Source of the DNA: Sedimentibacter sp.
Lineage (GTDB): Bacteria > Bacillota > Clostridia > Tissierellales > Sedimentibacteraceae
Assembly: GCA_018436705.1 (NCBI GenBank)
Contig: JAHDLA010000004.1
Location: 124,001-188,000 of the forward strand
DNA: 64,000 nt
Direction: 5' to 3'
Position 1 is the first letter of the stretch, and every line of letters starts with the position of its first letter. A model generated the notes under the pieces. That model did no database searches. It was not told the origin of the DNA and saw only the letters and a program-made list of their open reading frames with translations. Position numbers and translations under genes: made by a program. Below, piece after piece: positions 34,649-42,867 of this stretch.

Positions 34649-35038
34649 ATGTTGCTGGCAAAAATAATATTTATTGCTTTAATCACTGTTATTCTCGGAA
34701 TTACAATTTCAAACTTCAATAAAGAATTCAAAGTCCATATTACGGTTATTTTCGGCATACTGATTATGCTCATGCTTTTCAGAGAGCTTAAGGGATATAT
34801 ACAGGAATTCGTAAATCTGTTTGTAAGGTATAACATAAAATCGGAGTATTTTTCTACTATACTTAAAATCGTTGGAATAGCGTATATTTGTGATTTTATT
34901 TCTCTCCTTTGCAAAGATTTAAATTATGAATCTATAGGCAAGAAGGTTGAAATAGCAGGTAAGCTTATTATACTTATTTATTCAATTGATGTAATAAAGA
35001 TATTTCTTGATCAAATAATGCTGCTGGTTAACGGGTGA
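34649..35038 (+). CDS. spoIIIAD: Stage III sporulation protein AD
   Basis: A 129-residue membrane protein with about four helices, paralogous to the second half of SpoIIIAC. Conserved pieces are KIVGIAYICDFISLLCKDL and KVEIAGKLIILIYSIDVI. AAAGGA precedes the start. Confidence 0.95.
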   Translation: MLLAKIIFIALITVILGITISNFNKEFKVHITVIFGILIMLMLFRELKGYIQEFVNLFVRYNIKSEYFSTILKIVGIAYICDFISLLCKDLNYESIGKKVEIAGKLIILIYSIDVIKIFLDQIMLLVNG

Positions 35039-35042
35039 TAAA

Positions 35043-36173
35043 ATGAAAAAAATAATAATAATGTTTTTTATAATATTATCAATATCTACAAATGCGTTTG
35101 CAGCTGTAACAGATGAGGCAATTGACCAGATACCCATTGGAAATCTAGAGGAATATATAAATAATAACAACTCTTATTTTAGTGACAACAATATAAATAT
35201 AAGAGAAATTATAGGAAATGCGTTTAAGGGCAGGCTGGATATCAGCATAAAGGATTATTTTCTGTATGAGATTGAAAACGAGAAAAATTTTATAAAAGAG
35301 ATTGTAAGTACCGGCACCTATATATTAATAATCTGCATGATTTTAACAATAATTAAGTATTTTTCTGATGAATTTTCTAGTCACAGCGTTTCCGATATAG
35401 TTGTTCTGTTTTCGGTTATGATAATATTTACAATAGTTTTAAAGGATGTCTTGAGCATAAAAAACATAATGAAGGCAGACTTTGCTAAGTTTAAAATAAT
35501 AACAGAAGAAATAAACGCCGTATTCATGGCTGCAATGCTTACATTCGGCAAATTAAGCATACTTCAGTTTTTTTATACGTCATTGAATTATGTTATAGGT
35601 ATAACTACAAGTTTTATTTATTCCTTTACCGACGTTATGACTGTCGTTCTAATTACGGTTATATTGATAAACAATATGAGCAAGCTGATAAATGCCAAAT
35701 TAATGTATAAGTTTCTAAAAAAGGCAACATTATTATTTTTGTCAGGTTACATGATTATTGTAGTCATAAATTTTTCTGTACAAGGATATATATTATACAA
35801 GACAGATAATATTTTTATTAATTCCATAAAAGCATTATCTCCTTCTGCCGTACCCATAATCGGAAATGCGGTCAGTAAATTTTTCGGAGTATTTTTAAAA
35901 AGTATTCTAATGATAAAGGATGTTCTGGGAATTGTAATAATAATTTTCATGTTTTCGGCATTCGGGGGATCTCTTATTAAAATATCACTTGCCCTGGTGC
36001 TGTACAAGACAGTGGGAGTGCTGACGGAGCCGCTCAATGAAAATATATCCAAGCTTATTTATGAGATGGCCGATATGTTTTACATATATTTAATATGTCT
36101 TATGACTCCTATTATAATCGTGACTGTTTACTATTCAATTTTACTGAATTATATAAATAATATTTTTGGGTAG
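35043..36173 (+). CDS. spoIIIAE: Stage III sporulation protein AE
   Basis: A 376-residue polytopic membrane protein with an N-terminal signal peptide (MKKIIIMFFIILSISTNAFA), a polar region to about residue 85, then about seven membrane segments. It is the largest integral component of the SpoIIIA complex. It starts 4 bp after spoIIIAD, and the weak GGGTGA ahead of the ATG suggests translational coupling. Confidence 0.95.
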   Translation: MKKIIIMFFIILSISTNAFAAVTDEAIDQIPIGNLEEYINNNNSYFSDNNINIREIIGNAFKGRLDISIKDYFLYEIENEKNFIKEIVSTGTYILIICMILTIIKYFSDEFSSHSVSDIVVLFSVMIIFTIVLKDVLSIKNIMKADFAKFKIITEEINAVFMAAMLTFGKLSILQFFYTSLNYVIGITTSFIYSFTDVMTVVLITVILINNMSKLINAKLMYKFLKKATLLFLSGYMIIVVINFSVQGYILYKTDNIFINSIKALSPSAVPIIGNAVSKFFGVFLKSILMIKDVLGIVIIIFMFSAFGGSLIKISLALVLYKTVGVLTEPLNENISKLIYEMADMFYIYLICLMTPIIIVTVYYSILLNYINNIFG

Positions 36174-36176
36174 CTT

Positions 36177-36614
36177 ATGAAAAATACAATAATTAACATA
36201 CTAATTTTAATTCTTATGTTTAACATCATAATGATAATTTTTCCGGAAGGAAAAACGCAAAAATTCTCCAGAATAACTATTAAAATATTTATCATGATTT
36301 ATATTCTGGATAATATATTTTTAAATGGAAGAATAGATTTAAATATATTAAATAATATCAAACCTGAAGATTACGCTTATGAAAGAGAAGTAAGTATACA
36401 AAACTTTGATCAGAATTTTATTGACTCAATAAATGAAAAAATATTTGAAGGAGATGATGTGGTAAGAGATATAACGATAAATTTTAACGATGACATGGAT
36501 ATAAAAGCAGTAGTTACATTAAACAAATTGCTCAGTATGGATGAAGTAAACAGATTAAAAACTGATATGGCTGAAATCTTGCAAACAAGTTCAGATAACA
36601 TATATATACAATAG
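36177..36614 (+). CDS. spoIIIAF: Stage III sporulation protein AF
   Basis: A 145-residue protein with two N-terminal membrane helices (about 3-20 and 33-50) and a soluble C-terminal ring-building domain of about 75 residues (DVVRDITINFNDDMDIKAV). It starts 3 bp after spoIIIAE. Confidence 0.9.
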   Translation: MKNTIINILILILMFNIIMIIFPEGKTQKFSRITIKIFIMIYILDNIFLNGRIDLNILNNIKPEDYAYEREVSIQNFDQNFIDSINEKIFEGDDVVRDITINFNDDMDIKAVVTLNKLLSMDEVNRLKTDMAEILQTSSDNIYIQ

Positions 36615-36645
36615 ACTTCGTTTCACTGTTACGTTTAAATGAAGT
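36615..36645. other. Hairpin between spoIIIAF and spoIIIAG
   Basis: ACTTCGTTT pairs with AAATGAAGT (one G-U) around a 13-base loop. There is no T-tract; it probably marks processing or partial attenuation inside the operon. Confidence 0.4.
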
Positions 36646-36689
36646 GTCAGAAACTGTTGCATTAAATGAATAAAATAATGGGGGCACAT

Positions 36690-37253
36690 ATGAATAATTT
36701 TTTTAATATGTTCAAGGACAATAAAAACCTAAAGTACGCAGTAAATATATTTATATTGCTGGTTATTATTTCATTGATACTCAAGCTTGATACCTCCAGT
36801 ATAATAGGTACCAAAACTTCTGATGTTACCTTGAGCAACGATGAAAGCCCGGATTTGACAACAGAAAATTATGTATATTCATTGGAAAAAAGACTAGAAC
36901 AAATACTGGAAAAAATTGAAAGCGTAAATAGTGCGGATGTTATGATTTATACTAAAAACACTCCGGAAATGAAACCTGTTTATGATGAAAATACAAGCAA
37001 TGAAACAAATGTTGAAGTGGGCGGTGACGGTACTAAAAGAGAGGTAAAAAGAGAGACAAAGCAAAATCAGATGGTTCTTGGAAGCAATAACCAAGTTGTA
37101 CCAAAATACTACGAATATCCTGAAATCTCAGGTGTGCTTGTGGTAGTTAAATACAGCGGCAATAAAGATATTTACCCGGTTCTCATGAACTGTGTAAAAA
37201 CTTTATTAGATATTAACTTAAACGATATTGAAATAGTAGTTTCCAACAGATAA
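36690..37253 (+). CDS. spoIIIAG: Stage III sporulation protein AG
   Basis: A 187-residue single-pass protein (helix about residues 15-35) with an extracytoplasmic ring-building motif that forms the large AG ring in the intermembrane space. The conserved part is EISGVLVVVKYSGN followed by the C-terminal LLDINLNDIEIVVSNR. The longer frame from 36666 has no ribosome site; the GGGGG stretch supports ATG 36690. The polar region at about 85-130 is the variable beta-triangle zone of the family. Confidence 0.93.
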   Translation: MNNFFNMFKDNKNLKYAVNIFILLVIISLILKLDTSSIIGTKTSDVTLSNDESPDLTTENYVYSLEKRLEQILEKIESVNSADVMIYTKNTPEMKPVYDENTSNETNVEVGGDGTKREVKRETKQNQMVLGSNNQVVPKYYEYPEISGVLVVVKYSGNKDIYPVLMNCVKTLLDINLNDIEIVVSNR

Positions 37254-37320
37254 TTTTTGCTTAACTTTATCGGTTTGGATATCTACGAAGCAGTTTTTGA
37301 ATTTAACTCAGGGGGTAATT

Positions 37321-38103
37321 ATGATTATGAGAAAGGAAACATTGGTATTTTTAACTTCTTTGGCAATAATATTTATCATTGGTTATATAAATATGACCAT
37401 GACGCCGGAGAACATATTTAGTGAAGAAGATTATGCACAATTGCAGGATGAAATTAGTTCTGAAGATTCAAGCAGTGATTTGTCTCAAATTTTGGAAAAC
37501 AGCAGTGAGGAAATAAGCGGAGCAGAACTTGTGGAAGTAATGGAACAGACAGATACAACAGATATAGCTATGAGCTCTGATGAATCTGAAGAACCTGAAG
37601 TGCCTAACGAATCAGACTCAGAAGCATCCATTGCTGAAGTCGTGGAGGAAGAATCAGATTATGTAATACTTGGTGATATAACAGATATATTGTTGGATGA
37701 TGATGATTCAGTGACGGCTTCATCAGAAGGTATCTTTGATATGCTTAATTCAAGCTTTGCTAATTTTAAATTAAACAAGGATAAGAAAAATATGGATGTA
37801 ATTGACCATCTCGAAGAAAGCATAAGCAATGAATCCATCTCTGACGAAACAAAAAGTCAATTCGAGGCTCTCTTGCTAAACAAAAATGACTTCGTAGAAA
37901 AAGAAAACAACATTGAGCTCATGCTTCAATCTAAAGGATACAACGAAACTGCTGTAATAGTTGATTCCGATACTGTTAAGGTAGTGACAAATGATAAAAT
38001 CGAGCAAGCGGATGCAACTAAAATATTGGATGTAATAGTGTCAGAAACAAACTATGAACCTGAGCAAATAAAAATTGTTAAATTTGATAATATTGATTTG
38101 TAA
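37321..38103 (+). CDS. spoIIIAH: Stage III sporulation protein AH
   Basis: A 260-residue protein that spans the mother-cell membrane once (about residues 8-25) and pairs with SpoIIQ across the intermembrane space. Residues about 33-130 are strongly acidic and Ser/Glu-rich, longer than I expect for the family. The C-terminal ring-building domain (SKGYNETAVIVDSDTVKVV) is normal. GGGGGT supports ATG 37321; ATG 37327 is a close alternative. Confidence 0.93.
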   Translation: MIMRKETLVFLTSLAIIFIIGYINMTMTPENIFSEEDYAQLQDEISSEDSSSDLSQILENSSEEISGAELVEVMEQTDTTDIAMSSDESEEPEVPNESDSEASIAEVVEEESDYVILGDITDILLDDDDSVTASSEGIFDMLNSSFANFKLNKDKKNMDVIDHLEESISNESISDETKSQFEALLLNKNDFVEKENNIELMLQSKGYNETAVIVDSDTVKVVTNDKIEQADATKILDVIVSETNYEPEQIKIVKFDNIDL

Positions 38104-38126
38104 AAATTTACAACTTCTGATATAAT
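38098..38126 (+). promoter_or_regulatory. Sigma-A promoter of the asp23-like gene
   Basis: TTGTAA, 17-bp spacer, TATAAT, starting within the spoIIIAH stop. It gives housekeeping expression to genes that follow the sporulation operon. Confidence 0.6.
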
Positions 38127-38145
38127 CATTTGAGGAGGTGCTAAG

Positions 38146-38535
38146 ATGGATAACGAAAATTTAGAATTCGGCCAGGTGAAAATATCTGATGATGTAGTTA
38201 TTATAATAGCTGGCATAGCAACCAGCAGTGTAAAAGGCGTAAGCACAACACGAACAGGCATGGCTGAGGGAATTTCAAACCTATTCTCGAAAAATAATTA
38301 TTCTAAAGGAATAAAGGTCGAAATAAATGAAAACACGGTTGTTTTAGACATTTTTATTAATGTTGAATATGGCTATAAAATAAGTGAAGTAGCAAAAGAA
38401 GTTCAGGCCGCTGTCAAAAAAGAAATAGAAACGATGACAGACATGATTGTAGCTGCCGTTAACGTTCATGTACTTAACATAATCCAAGAAAAAGATAAAG
38501 ATAAAGATGTTATTGAAACGGAGATAGTTGAATAA
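38146..38535 (+). CDS. Asp23/Gls24 family envelope stress protein (YqhY-like)
   Basis: A 129-residue Asp23/DUF322 protein with FGQVKISDDVVIIIAGIAT at the start and the central GIKVEINENTVVLDIFINVE strand pair. B. subtilis YqhY, in the same place before nusB, is linked to acetyl-CoA carboxylase (accBC) regulation; accBC are not next to it here. GAGGAGG is 8 nt before the ATG. It carries an acidic C-terminal tail. Confidence 0.92.
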   Translation: MDNENLEFGQVKISDDVVIIIAGIATSSVKGVSTTRTGMAEGISNLFSKNNYSKGIKVEINENTVVLDIFINVEYGYKISEVAKEVQAAVKKEIETMTDMIVAAVNVHVLNIIQEKDKDKDVIETEIVE

Positions 38536-38556
38536 TCGAATAAAATATAAAAAGCT

Positions 38557-38593
38557 ATTATAGATTGACATTTTCTTGTTGTCAATCTATAAT
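38557..38593. promoter_or_regulatory. Palindrome with a consensus promoter on both strands
   Basis: ATTATAGATTGACA and its exact complement flank the 9-base centre TTTTCTTGT. On the plus strand this creates TTGACA (38565-38570), 17 bp, TATAAT (38588-38593), 62 bp before nusB. On the minus strand the same hexamers appear with the same spacing, pointing back at the asp23-like gene. It may also fold as a terminator for that gene. Confidence 0.7.
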
Positions 38594-38654
38594 TATTTTC
38601 ACAAGCGGGATAAAGAAAACAGCCGACAGTTGTATACCTGCAAACGGAGGAAGC

Positions 38655-39059
38655 ATGAAACGAAAAGAAACAAGAGAAGAAGCAGTTAAAATCGCATATT
38701 GCATGGATGTAAACAAAGAATTTGATAAATCTCTTCCTTGCAAGTACATTAACCACTTTGAAATAGAGGGTGTTGACATCGAATACCTGAACAAGACACT
38801 GGATGATATGATTGATAATATTGACAAAATTGACAAATGTATTACAGAAAACTCAAAAGACTGGAAAATAAACCGAATTGCAAAGGTTGATCTGGCTGTG
38901 CTCAGGATTGCTCTGTCAGAAATCTTATATAATGACTCAATACCAGCATCTGTTTCAATAAACGAAGCTGTTGAGATAAGCAAAAAATATTCCAATGAAG
39001 ATTCACATAAATTCATTAACGGAATATTGGGAACAGTCGTAAGGCGTGTTGAACAATGA
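38655..39059 (+). CDS. nusB: Transcription antitermination protein NusB
   Basis: A 134-residue all-helical protein that binds boxA RNA with NusE for rRNA antitermination. Conserved segments are REEAVKIAYCMD and VDLAVLRIALSEILYND and SINEAVEISKKYS. The longer frame from 38565 crosses the promoter palindrome; GGAGG is 4-5 nt before ATG 38655. It overlaps the next gene by 4 bp. Confidence 0.95.
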   Translation: MKRKETREEAVKIAYCMDVNKEFDKSLPCKYINHFEIEGVDIEYLNKTLDDMIDNIDKIDKCITENSKDWKINRIAKVDLAVLRIALSEILYNDSIPASVSINEAVEISKKYSNEDSHKFINGILGTVVRRVEQ

Positions 39060-40024
39060 CAGAGTATGTACTCGGCATAGATACAAGCGCATATACAACT
39101 TCAATTGCACTGGCCGATTTAAGAACCGAAGAAATAAAATTCAATAATAGAATTATTCTGAATGTTCCTATAGGACAGAAAGGGTTGAGGCAGCAAGATG
39201 CTGTTTTTCAACATCTAAAAAATTTTAATACTTTGTACGATCAGCTAACAGAAGATTTAAAAAACATAAAAATAGTAAGTGTCAGTTCAAAACCGAGAAA
39301 TGTGGAAGAATCATATATGCCGGTTTTTACGGTAGGACAAAATTATGGGAAAGCAATCGCAAAGACTTTGAACTGCGATTATATTGAATATTCTCACCAG
39401 GAGAACCATATAGCGGCTTCATTGATAGAACAATACAAAAAACATACATCGAATATATTGGCAATACATATTTCAGGCGGCACAACGGAATTTTTAGACG
39501 TAAGAAAGGCTAATAAAGGCTATGAAACAGTCCTTAAAGGAGGAAGCAAAGATATAACCTTCGGACAGCTTATTGACAGGTTAGGAACTTTTATGGGTTT
39601 TCCGTTTCCGTGCGGAATGCATATGGAAAATTGTATGGTAAAAGTTAATGAATTTGCAAAAATCAAGCTCCCTGCAATCAGCGGAGGTTCTTATATAAAT
39701 ATTTCAGGTATGGAGAACTATTATAAAAATCTAATTCTTGCCGATAAATATAGCAGAGAATCAATAATTAATTCCATATTTAGATATGTTGCTGACTGTA
39801 TTGTGCATATTATTAATCATATCAAAGAAAACAATTATTTTGATACTATAATAATTGCGGGAGGAGTAGCTTCAAACTCTATAATAAGAAATGCAGTTTT
39901 TGATAAGTTAAAAAATGATTTTAATATAATCTTTCCGACAAAAGAAAATTCATCTGATAATGCCGTGGGAGTTTCGTTGCTACCCATAATGGACAGGTGG
40001 TATAATGAAGATAAAACCAATTAA
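39056..40024 (+). CDS. TsaD/M22-like ASKHA protein, paralogue of unknown role
   Basis: A 322-residue protein with the Kae1/TsaD fold: YVLGIDTSAYTTSIALAD at the start, the HQENHI metal-type motif (HxxxH, about residue 121), ISGGTTE and IIAGGVASN. True TsaD makes t6A in tRNA; this one is shorter in sequence identity and lies in the nusB-xseA gap rather than with tsaB/E. It keeps the metal histidines, so it may be catalytic with another substrate. It overlaps nusB by 4 bp and xseA by 20 bp, so it belongs to this operon. Confidence 0.75.
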   Translation: MTEYVLGIDTSAYTTSIALADLRTEEIKFNNRIILNVPIGQKGLRQQDAVFQHLKNFNTLYDQLTEDLKNIKIVSVSSKPRNVEESYMPVFTVGQNYGKAIAKTLNCDYIEYSHQENHIAASLIEQYKKHTSNILAIHISGGTTEFLDVRKANKGYETVLKGGSKDITFGQLIDRLGTFMGFPFPCGMHMENCMVKVNEFAKIKLPAISGGSYINISGMENYYKNLILADKYSRESIINSIFRYVADCIVHIINHIKENNYFDTIIIAGGVASNSIIRNAVFDKLKNDFNIIFPTKENSSDNAVGVSLLPIMDRWYNEDKTN

Positions 40025-41189
40025 AGTATCAGTTTTAAATCAATATATAAAAAAATATTTAATGAGCAACTCAATTTTAAATAACCTCAGAGTAGAAGGA
40101 GAAATTTCAAATATACGGTTAAGTAAGACCGGTTACACCTATTTTTCCTTGTGCGACGGAGCGTCATGTATTAATTGCGTTGCTTTTTTTGCTGACAACA
40201 TTTCAAAAAACGGAGATAGAATTATCGCTGACGGAGAAATTTCCTTATATGAGGTAAAAGGAGTCTACCAGCTAACAGTAAGAAACATAGAAAGAATAGG
40301 ATTAGGCAAAATATTATCCGATCTTGAATCACTAAAGGAAAAGCTAAAGTCTCAGGGAATGTTTGACAGACATATGGAACTGCCGGAATATCCATCAAAA
40401 ATAGGAATAGTAACTTCAAAGTCCGGTGCAGCAATTAAAGATATATTAAAGACATTTGAAAGTGTGAGGGCAGATTTTGAGGTAACAATTTACAACACTT
40501 TAGTACAGGGAGAAAAATCAATAGACAGCATAATCAGCGGGGTCAATTTTTTTAATGAAAACAATGCAGATGTTATACTTATTTCCAGAGGAGGTGGAAG
40601 TTTTGAGGATTTGAATGTTTTTAATGACTTAAAAGTTGCCGAGGAAGTATATAAATCAAGTATTCCCGTAGTAACCGGAATAGGTCATGAAACAGATCGA
40701 ACCCTGACTGATTACGTAGCTGATATATATTGTCATACACCTACAGCAGCGGCAGAAAGAATTATCAGTGGATATAAAGATGTTGAAGAAAAGCTGGAAA
40801 GATATGTATATACACTTAAATATATGACACAAAATATAATTAAAATTAAGCAGGCCGAAATCAAATCATCAAGATACATTTTGAAAAGCTATCTTCCTAT
40901 TGATGATATATATAGGCTTAAAAGTCAAGTTGAAGACTGCAAGAATGCTATAATAAGCCATGTAACCGCAAAAATCACTGATCGATCCAGCTGTCTGGAA
41001 ATCCTTAACGAAAAGCTTAACAGCTACAATTATAAAAAGCTTTTGGAAAAAGGATTTGCTCTTGTAACAGATAATAGAGGGAAGATTATAAAAAACCCCA
41101 GCCAAGTTGAGAAGAATGATTTAATTAACATAACATATAAAGATTTTAAAATTACGGCAGAGGCAATTAAAATTGAAGAGGTGGAATAA
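40005..41189 (+). CDS. xseA: Exodeoxyribonuclease VII large subunit
   Basis: A 394-residue catalytic subunit of ExoVII. The N-terminal OB fold (about 20-95) is followed by the catalytic core IGIVTSKSGAAIKDIL and VILISRGGGSFEDLNVFND, then GIGHETDRTLTDYVAD. It starts inside the end of the M22-like gene after AGGTGG and overlaps xseB by 1 bp. Confidence 0.95.
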   Translation: MKIKPIKVSVLNQYIKKYLMSNSILNNLRVEGEISNIRLSKTGYTYFSLCDGASCINCVAFFADNISKNGDRIIADGEISLYEVKGVYQLTVRNIERIGLGKILSDLESLKEKLKSQGMFDRHMELPEYPSKIGIVTSKSGAAIKDILKTFESVRADFEVTIYNTLVQGEKSIDSIISGVNFFNENNADVILISRGGGSFEDLNVFNDLKVAEEVYKSSIPVVTGIGHETDRTLTDYVADIYCHTPTAAAERIISGYKDVEEKLERYVYTLKYMTQNIIKIKQAEIKSSRYILKSYLPIDDIYRLKSQVEDCKNAIISHVTAKITDRSSCLEILNEKLNSYNYKKLLEKGFALVTDNRGKIIKNPSQVEKNDLINITYKDFKITAEAIKIEEVE

Positions 41190-41383
41190 TGGAATACAAC
41201 AGCTTTGAAAGTGCACTAGAAAACTTAAAAAAAATAGTCCAGGATTTTGAAACAAGTGACAGCTTGTCTATAGACCGGCTGCTGGAAAATTATGAAGAAG
41301 GAATGAAAGCATATTCTTATTGTGTTAAAAAACTTGAAGACACACAAAGAAAAATAAAGGTAATTGACGAAACGTTTAAATAG
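41189..41383 (+). CDS. xseB: Exodeoxyribonuclease VII small subunit
   Basis: A 64-residue helical subunit of ExoVII, with the typical SFESALENLKKIVQDFETSD start and LLENYEEGMKAYSYC centre. ispA and dxs, which often follow it in other clostridia, are not here. Confidence 0.94.
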   Translation: MEYNSFESALENLKKIVQDFETSDSLSIDRLLENYEEGMKAYSYCVKKLEDTQRKIKVIDETFK

Positions 41384-41480
41384 TTGTAATGTGTGCCGTA
41401 TGCGCACATGCTCCATATTGAATAAACAAAATATTTATTCATTTTAAGTATTTAATTTCTAATAAAATAAAAAAATACAA

Positions 41481-41509
41481 TTGATATTTATAAATTTTTA
41501 TGCTATAAT
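41481..41509 (+). promoter_or_regulatory. Sigma-A promoter of tlyA-argR-recN
   Basis: TTGATA, 17-bp spacer with TG before the -10 (TGCTATAAT, extended -10), TATAAT. Confidence 0.7.
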
Positions 41510-41577
41510 TCTATTGAATTGTTCAAATGTTTTCATTCTGAACAGAATAATTATGTAAAGTTATGAAAGGGTATTTA

Positions 41578-42387
41578 ATGCAAGAATATAGGCTCGATGT
41601 ATATCTTCAAACAAAAGGTTTGACTGAGAGCAGAGCAAAAGCCAAACAATTAATTATCGGAGGCAGCGTATATGTTAATGGCAGATTACAGACTAAGCCA
41701 TCTGGTAGAGTAACTGATTTGGATGAAATAAAAATAACAAATAATTTTGAATATGTTGGGCGCGGTGCATCAAAACTAGAAAAAGCCGTTAAACATTTTA
41801 ATATAGATATAAAAAATAAAACAGCGGTGGATATAGGTGCTTCTACCGGAGGTTTTACAGATTATCTTGTTAAAAACCAGGCAAAGATGGTATATGCTGT
41901 GGATGTTGGACATGGCCAGCTTCACGAATCTTTAAAAAAAAATGCACGCGTAATAAATATTGAAGGAACAAACTTCAGATATATAGACACCGCTGTTTTT
42001 AAAGAGGATATTAATATCATTACTGCAGATGTGTCATTTATTTCTCTGAAACTAATTTTTCCAAAGGTCTACGATTTAAGCAATGAATCAACAGATATAG
42101 TCGTACTTATTAAACCTCAGTTTGAAGCTGGAAGACATAGTATAGGGAAAAACGGTATCATTAAAGACAAAAAAACTCATCTGGATGTTTTGAATAATAT
42201 TCAGATTTATTGTGCTGAGAGCGGACTTTGTTTAAAGGAAGCGACATTTTCTCCGGTAAAGGGCGGCGACGGCAACATTGAATACCTTGGATACATCAGA
42301 AAAGAATCCGGTCAAATCTCGGTTATTTCTGAATCAAATTTCAAGGGCTTAATAAATACAGCCTTTGATTATTATAAAAAAAATTGA
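41578..42387 (+). CDS. tlyA: TlyA family rRNA (cytidine-2'-O)-methyltransferase
   Basis: A 269-residue protein: an S4 RNA-binding domain (about 1-60, YRLDVYLQTKGLTESRAKA) and an FtsJ-type Rossmann domain with the SAM motif AVDIGASTGGFTDYL. Mycobacterial TlyA methylates both rRNAs; family members also have hemolysin annotations that are probably wrong. AAGGG is 8 nt before ATG 41578, preferred to 41563. It heads the operon with argR and recN. Confidence 0.93.
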   Translation: MQEYRLDVYLQTKGLTESRAKAKQLIIGGSVYVNGRLQTKPSGRVTDLDEIKITNNFEYVGRGASKLEKAVKHFNIDIKNKTAVDIGASTGGFTDYLVKNQAKMVYAVDVGHGQLHESLKKNARVINIEGTNFRYIDTAVFKEDINIITADVSFISLKLIFPKVYDLSNESTDIVVLIKPQFEAGRHSIGKNGIIKDKKTHLDVLNNIQIYCAESGLCLKEATFSPVKGGDGNIEYLGYIRKESGQISVISESNFKGLINTAFDYYKKN

Positions 42388-42404
42388 ATTTTATGAGGTG
42401 ACTA

Positions 42405-42857
42405 ATGAAAAAGTATACAAGACAAACAAAAATTCTTGAGCTTATTTCAAAAAAAGAAGTAGAAACTCAGGAAGAGCTTGCTGATGGCTTGAAAGCTATG
42501 GGAATCGACGTTACTCAGGCTACCATTTCAAGAGACATTAAAGAGCTTAGGCTTGTAAAGGTTATGGCTAAAAGTGGTAAATACAAATATGCTACAATAG
42601 GGCAAAGTCAGGAAGGAATCACAGACAGGTTGTATAAAATATTTGAAAATTCCGTTGTTTCCATTGACAATGCTCTTAATATTATTGTTCTTAAGACGAT
42701 ACCAGGAGCAGCTCAGATATGTGCATCAGCGATTGACTTCATGGGAGTAGATGATATAGTGGGAACTCTTGCAGGAGATGATACCGTGTTTGTAGCAATA
42801 AGATCTATGGATAATGTAGAATATGTTTTAGAAGAATTTAAAAAGAATATTAGATAG
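42405..42857 (+). CDS. argR: Arginine repressor ArgR
   Basis: A 150-residue hexameric regulator. The winged helix (TRQTKILELISKKEVETQEE, ATISRDIKELRLVK) is followed by the arginine-binding C-terminal half (GAAQICASAIDFMGVDDIVG and GDDTVFVAIR). It controls arginine biosynthesis/catabolism genes. No ARG box was looked for. It is 10 bp from recN, the usual order in Firmicutes. Confidence 0.95.
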   Translation: MKKYTRQTKILELISKKEVETQEELADGLKAMGIDVTQATISRDIKELRLVKVMAKSGKYKYATIGQSQEGITDRLYKIFENSVVSIDNALNIIVLKTIPGAAQICASAIDFMGVDDIVGTLAGDDTVFVAIRSMDNVEYVLEEFKKNIR

Positions 42858-42867
42858 TGGTGATAGC

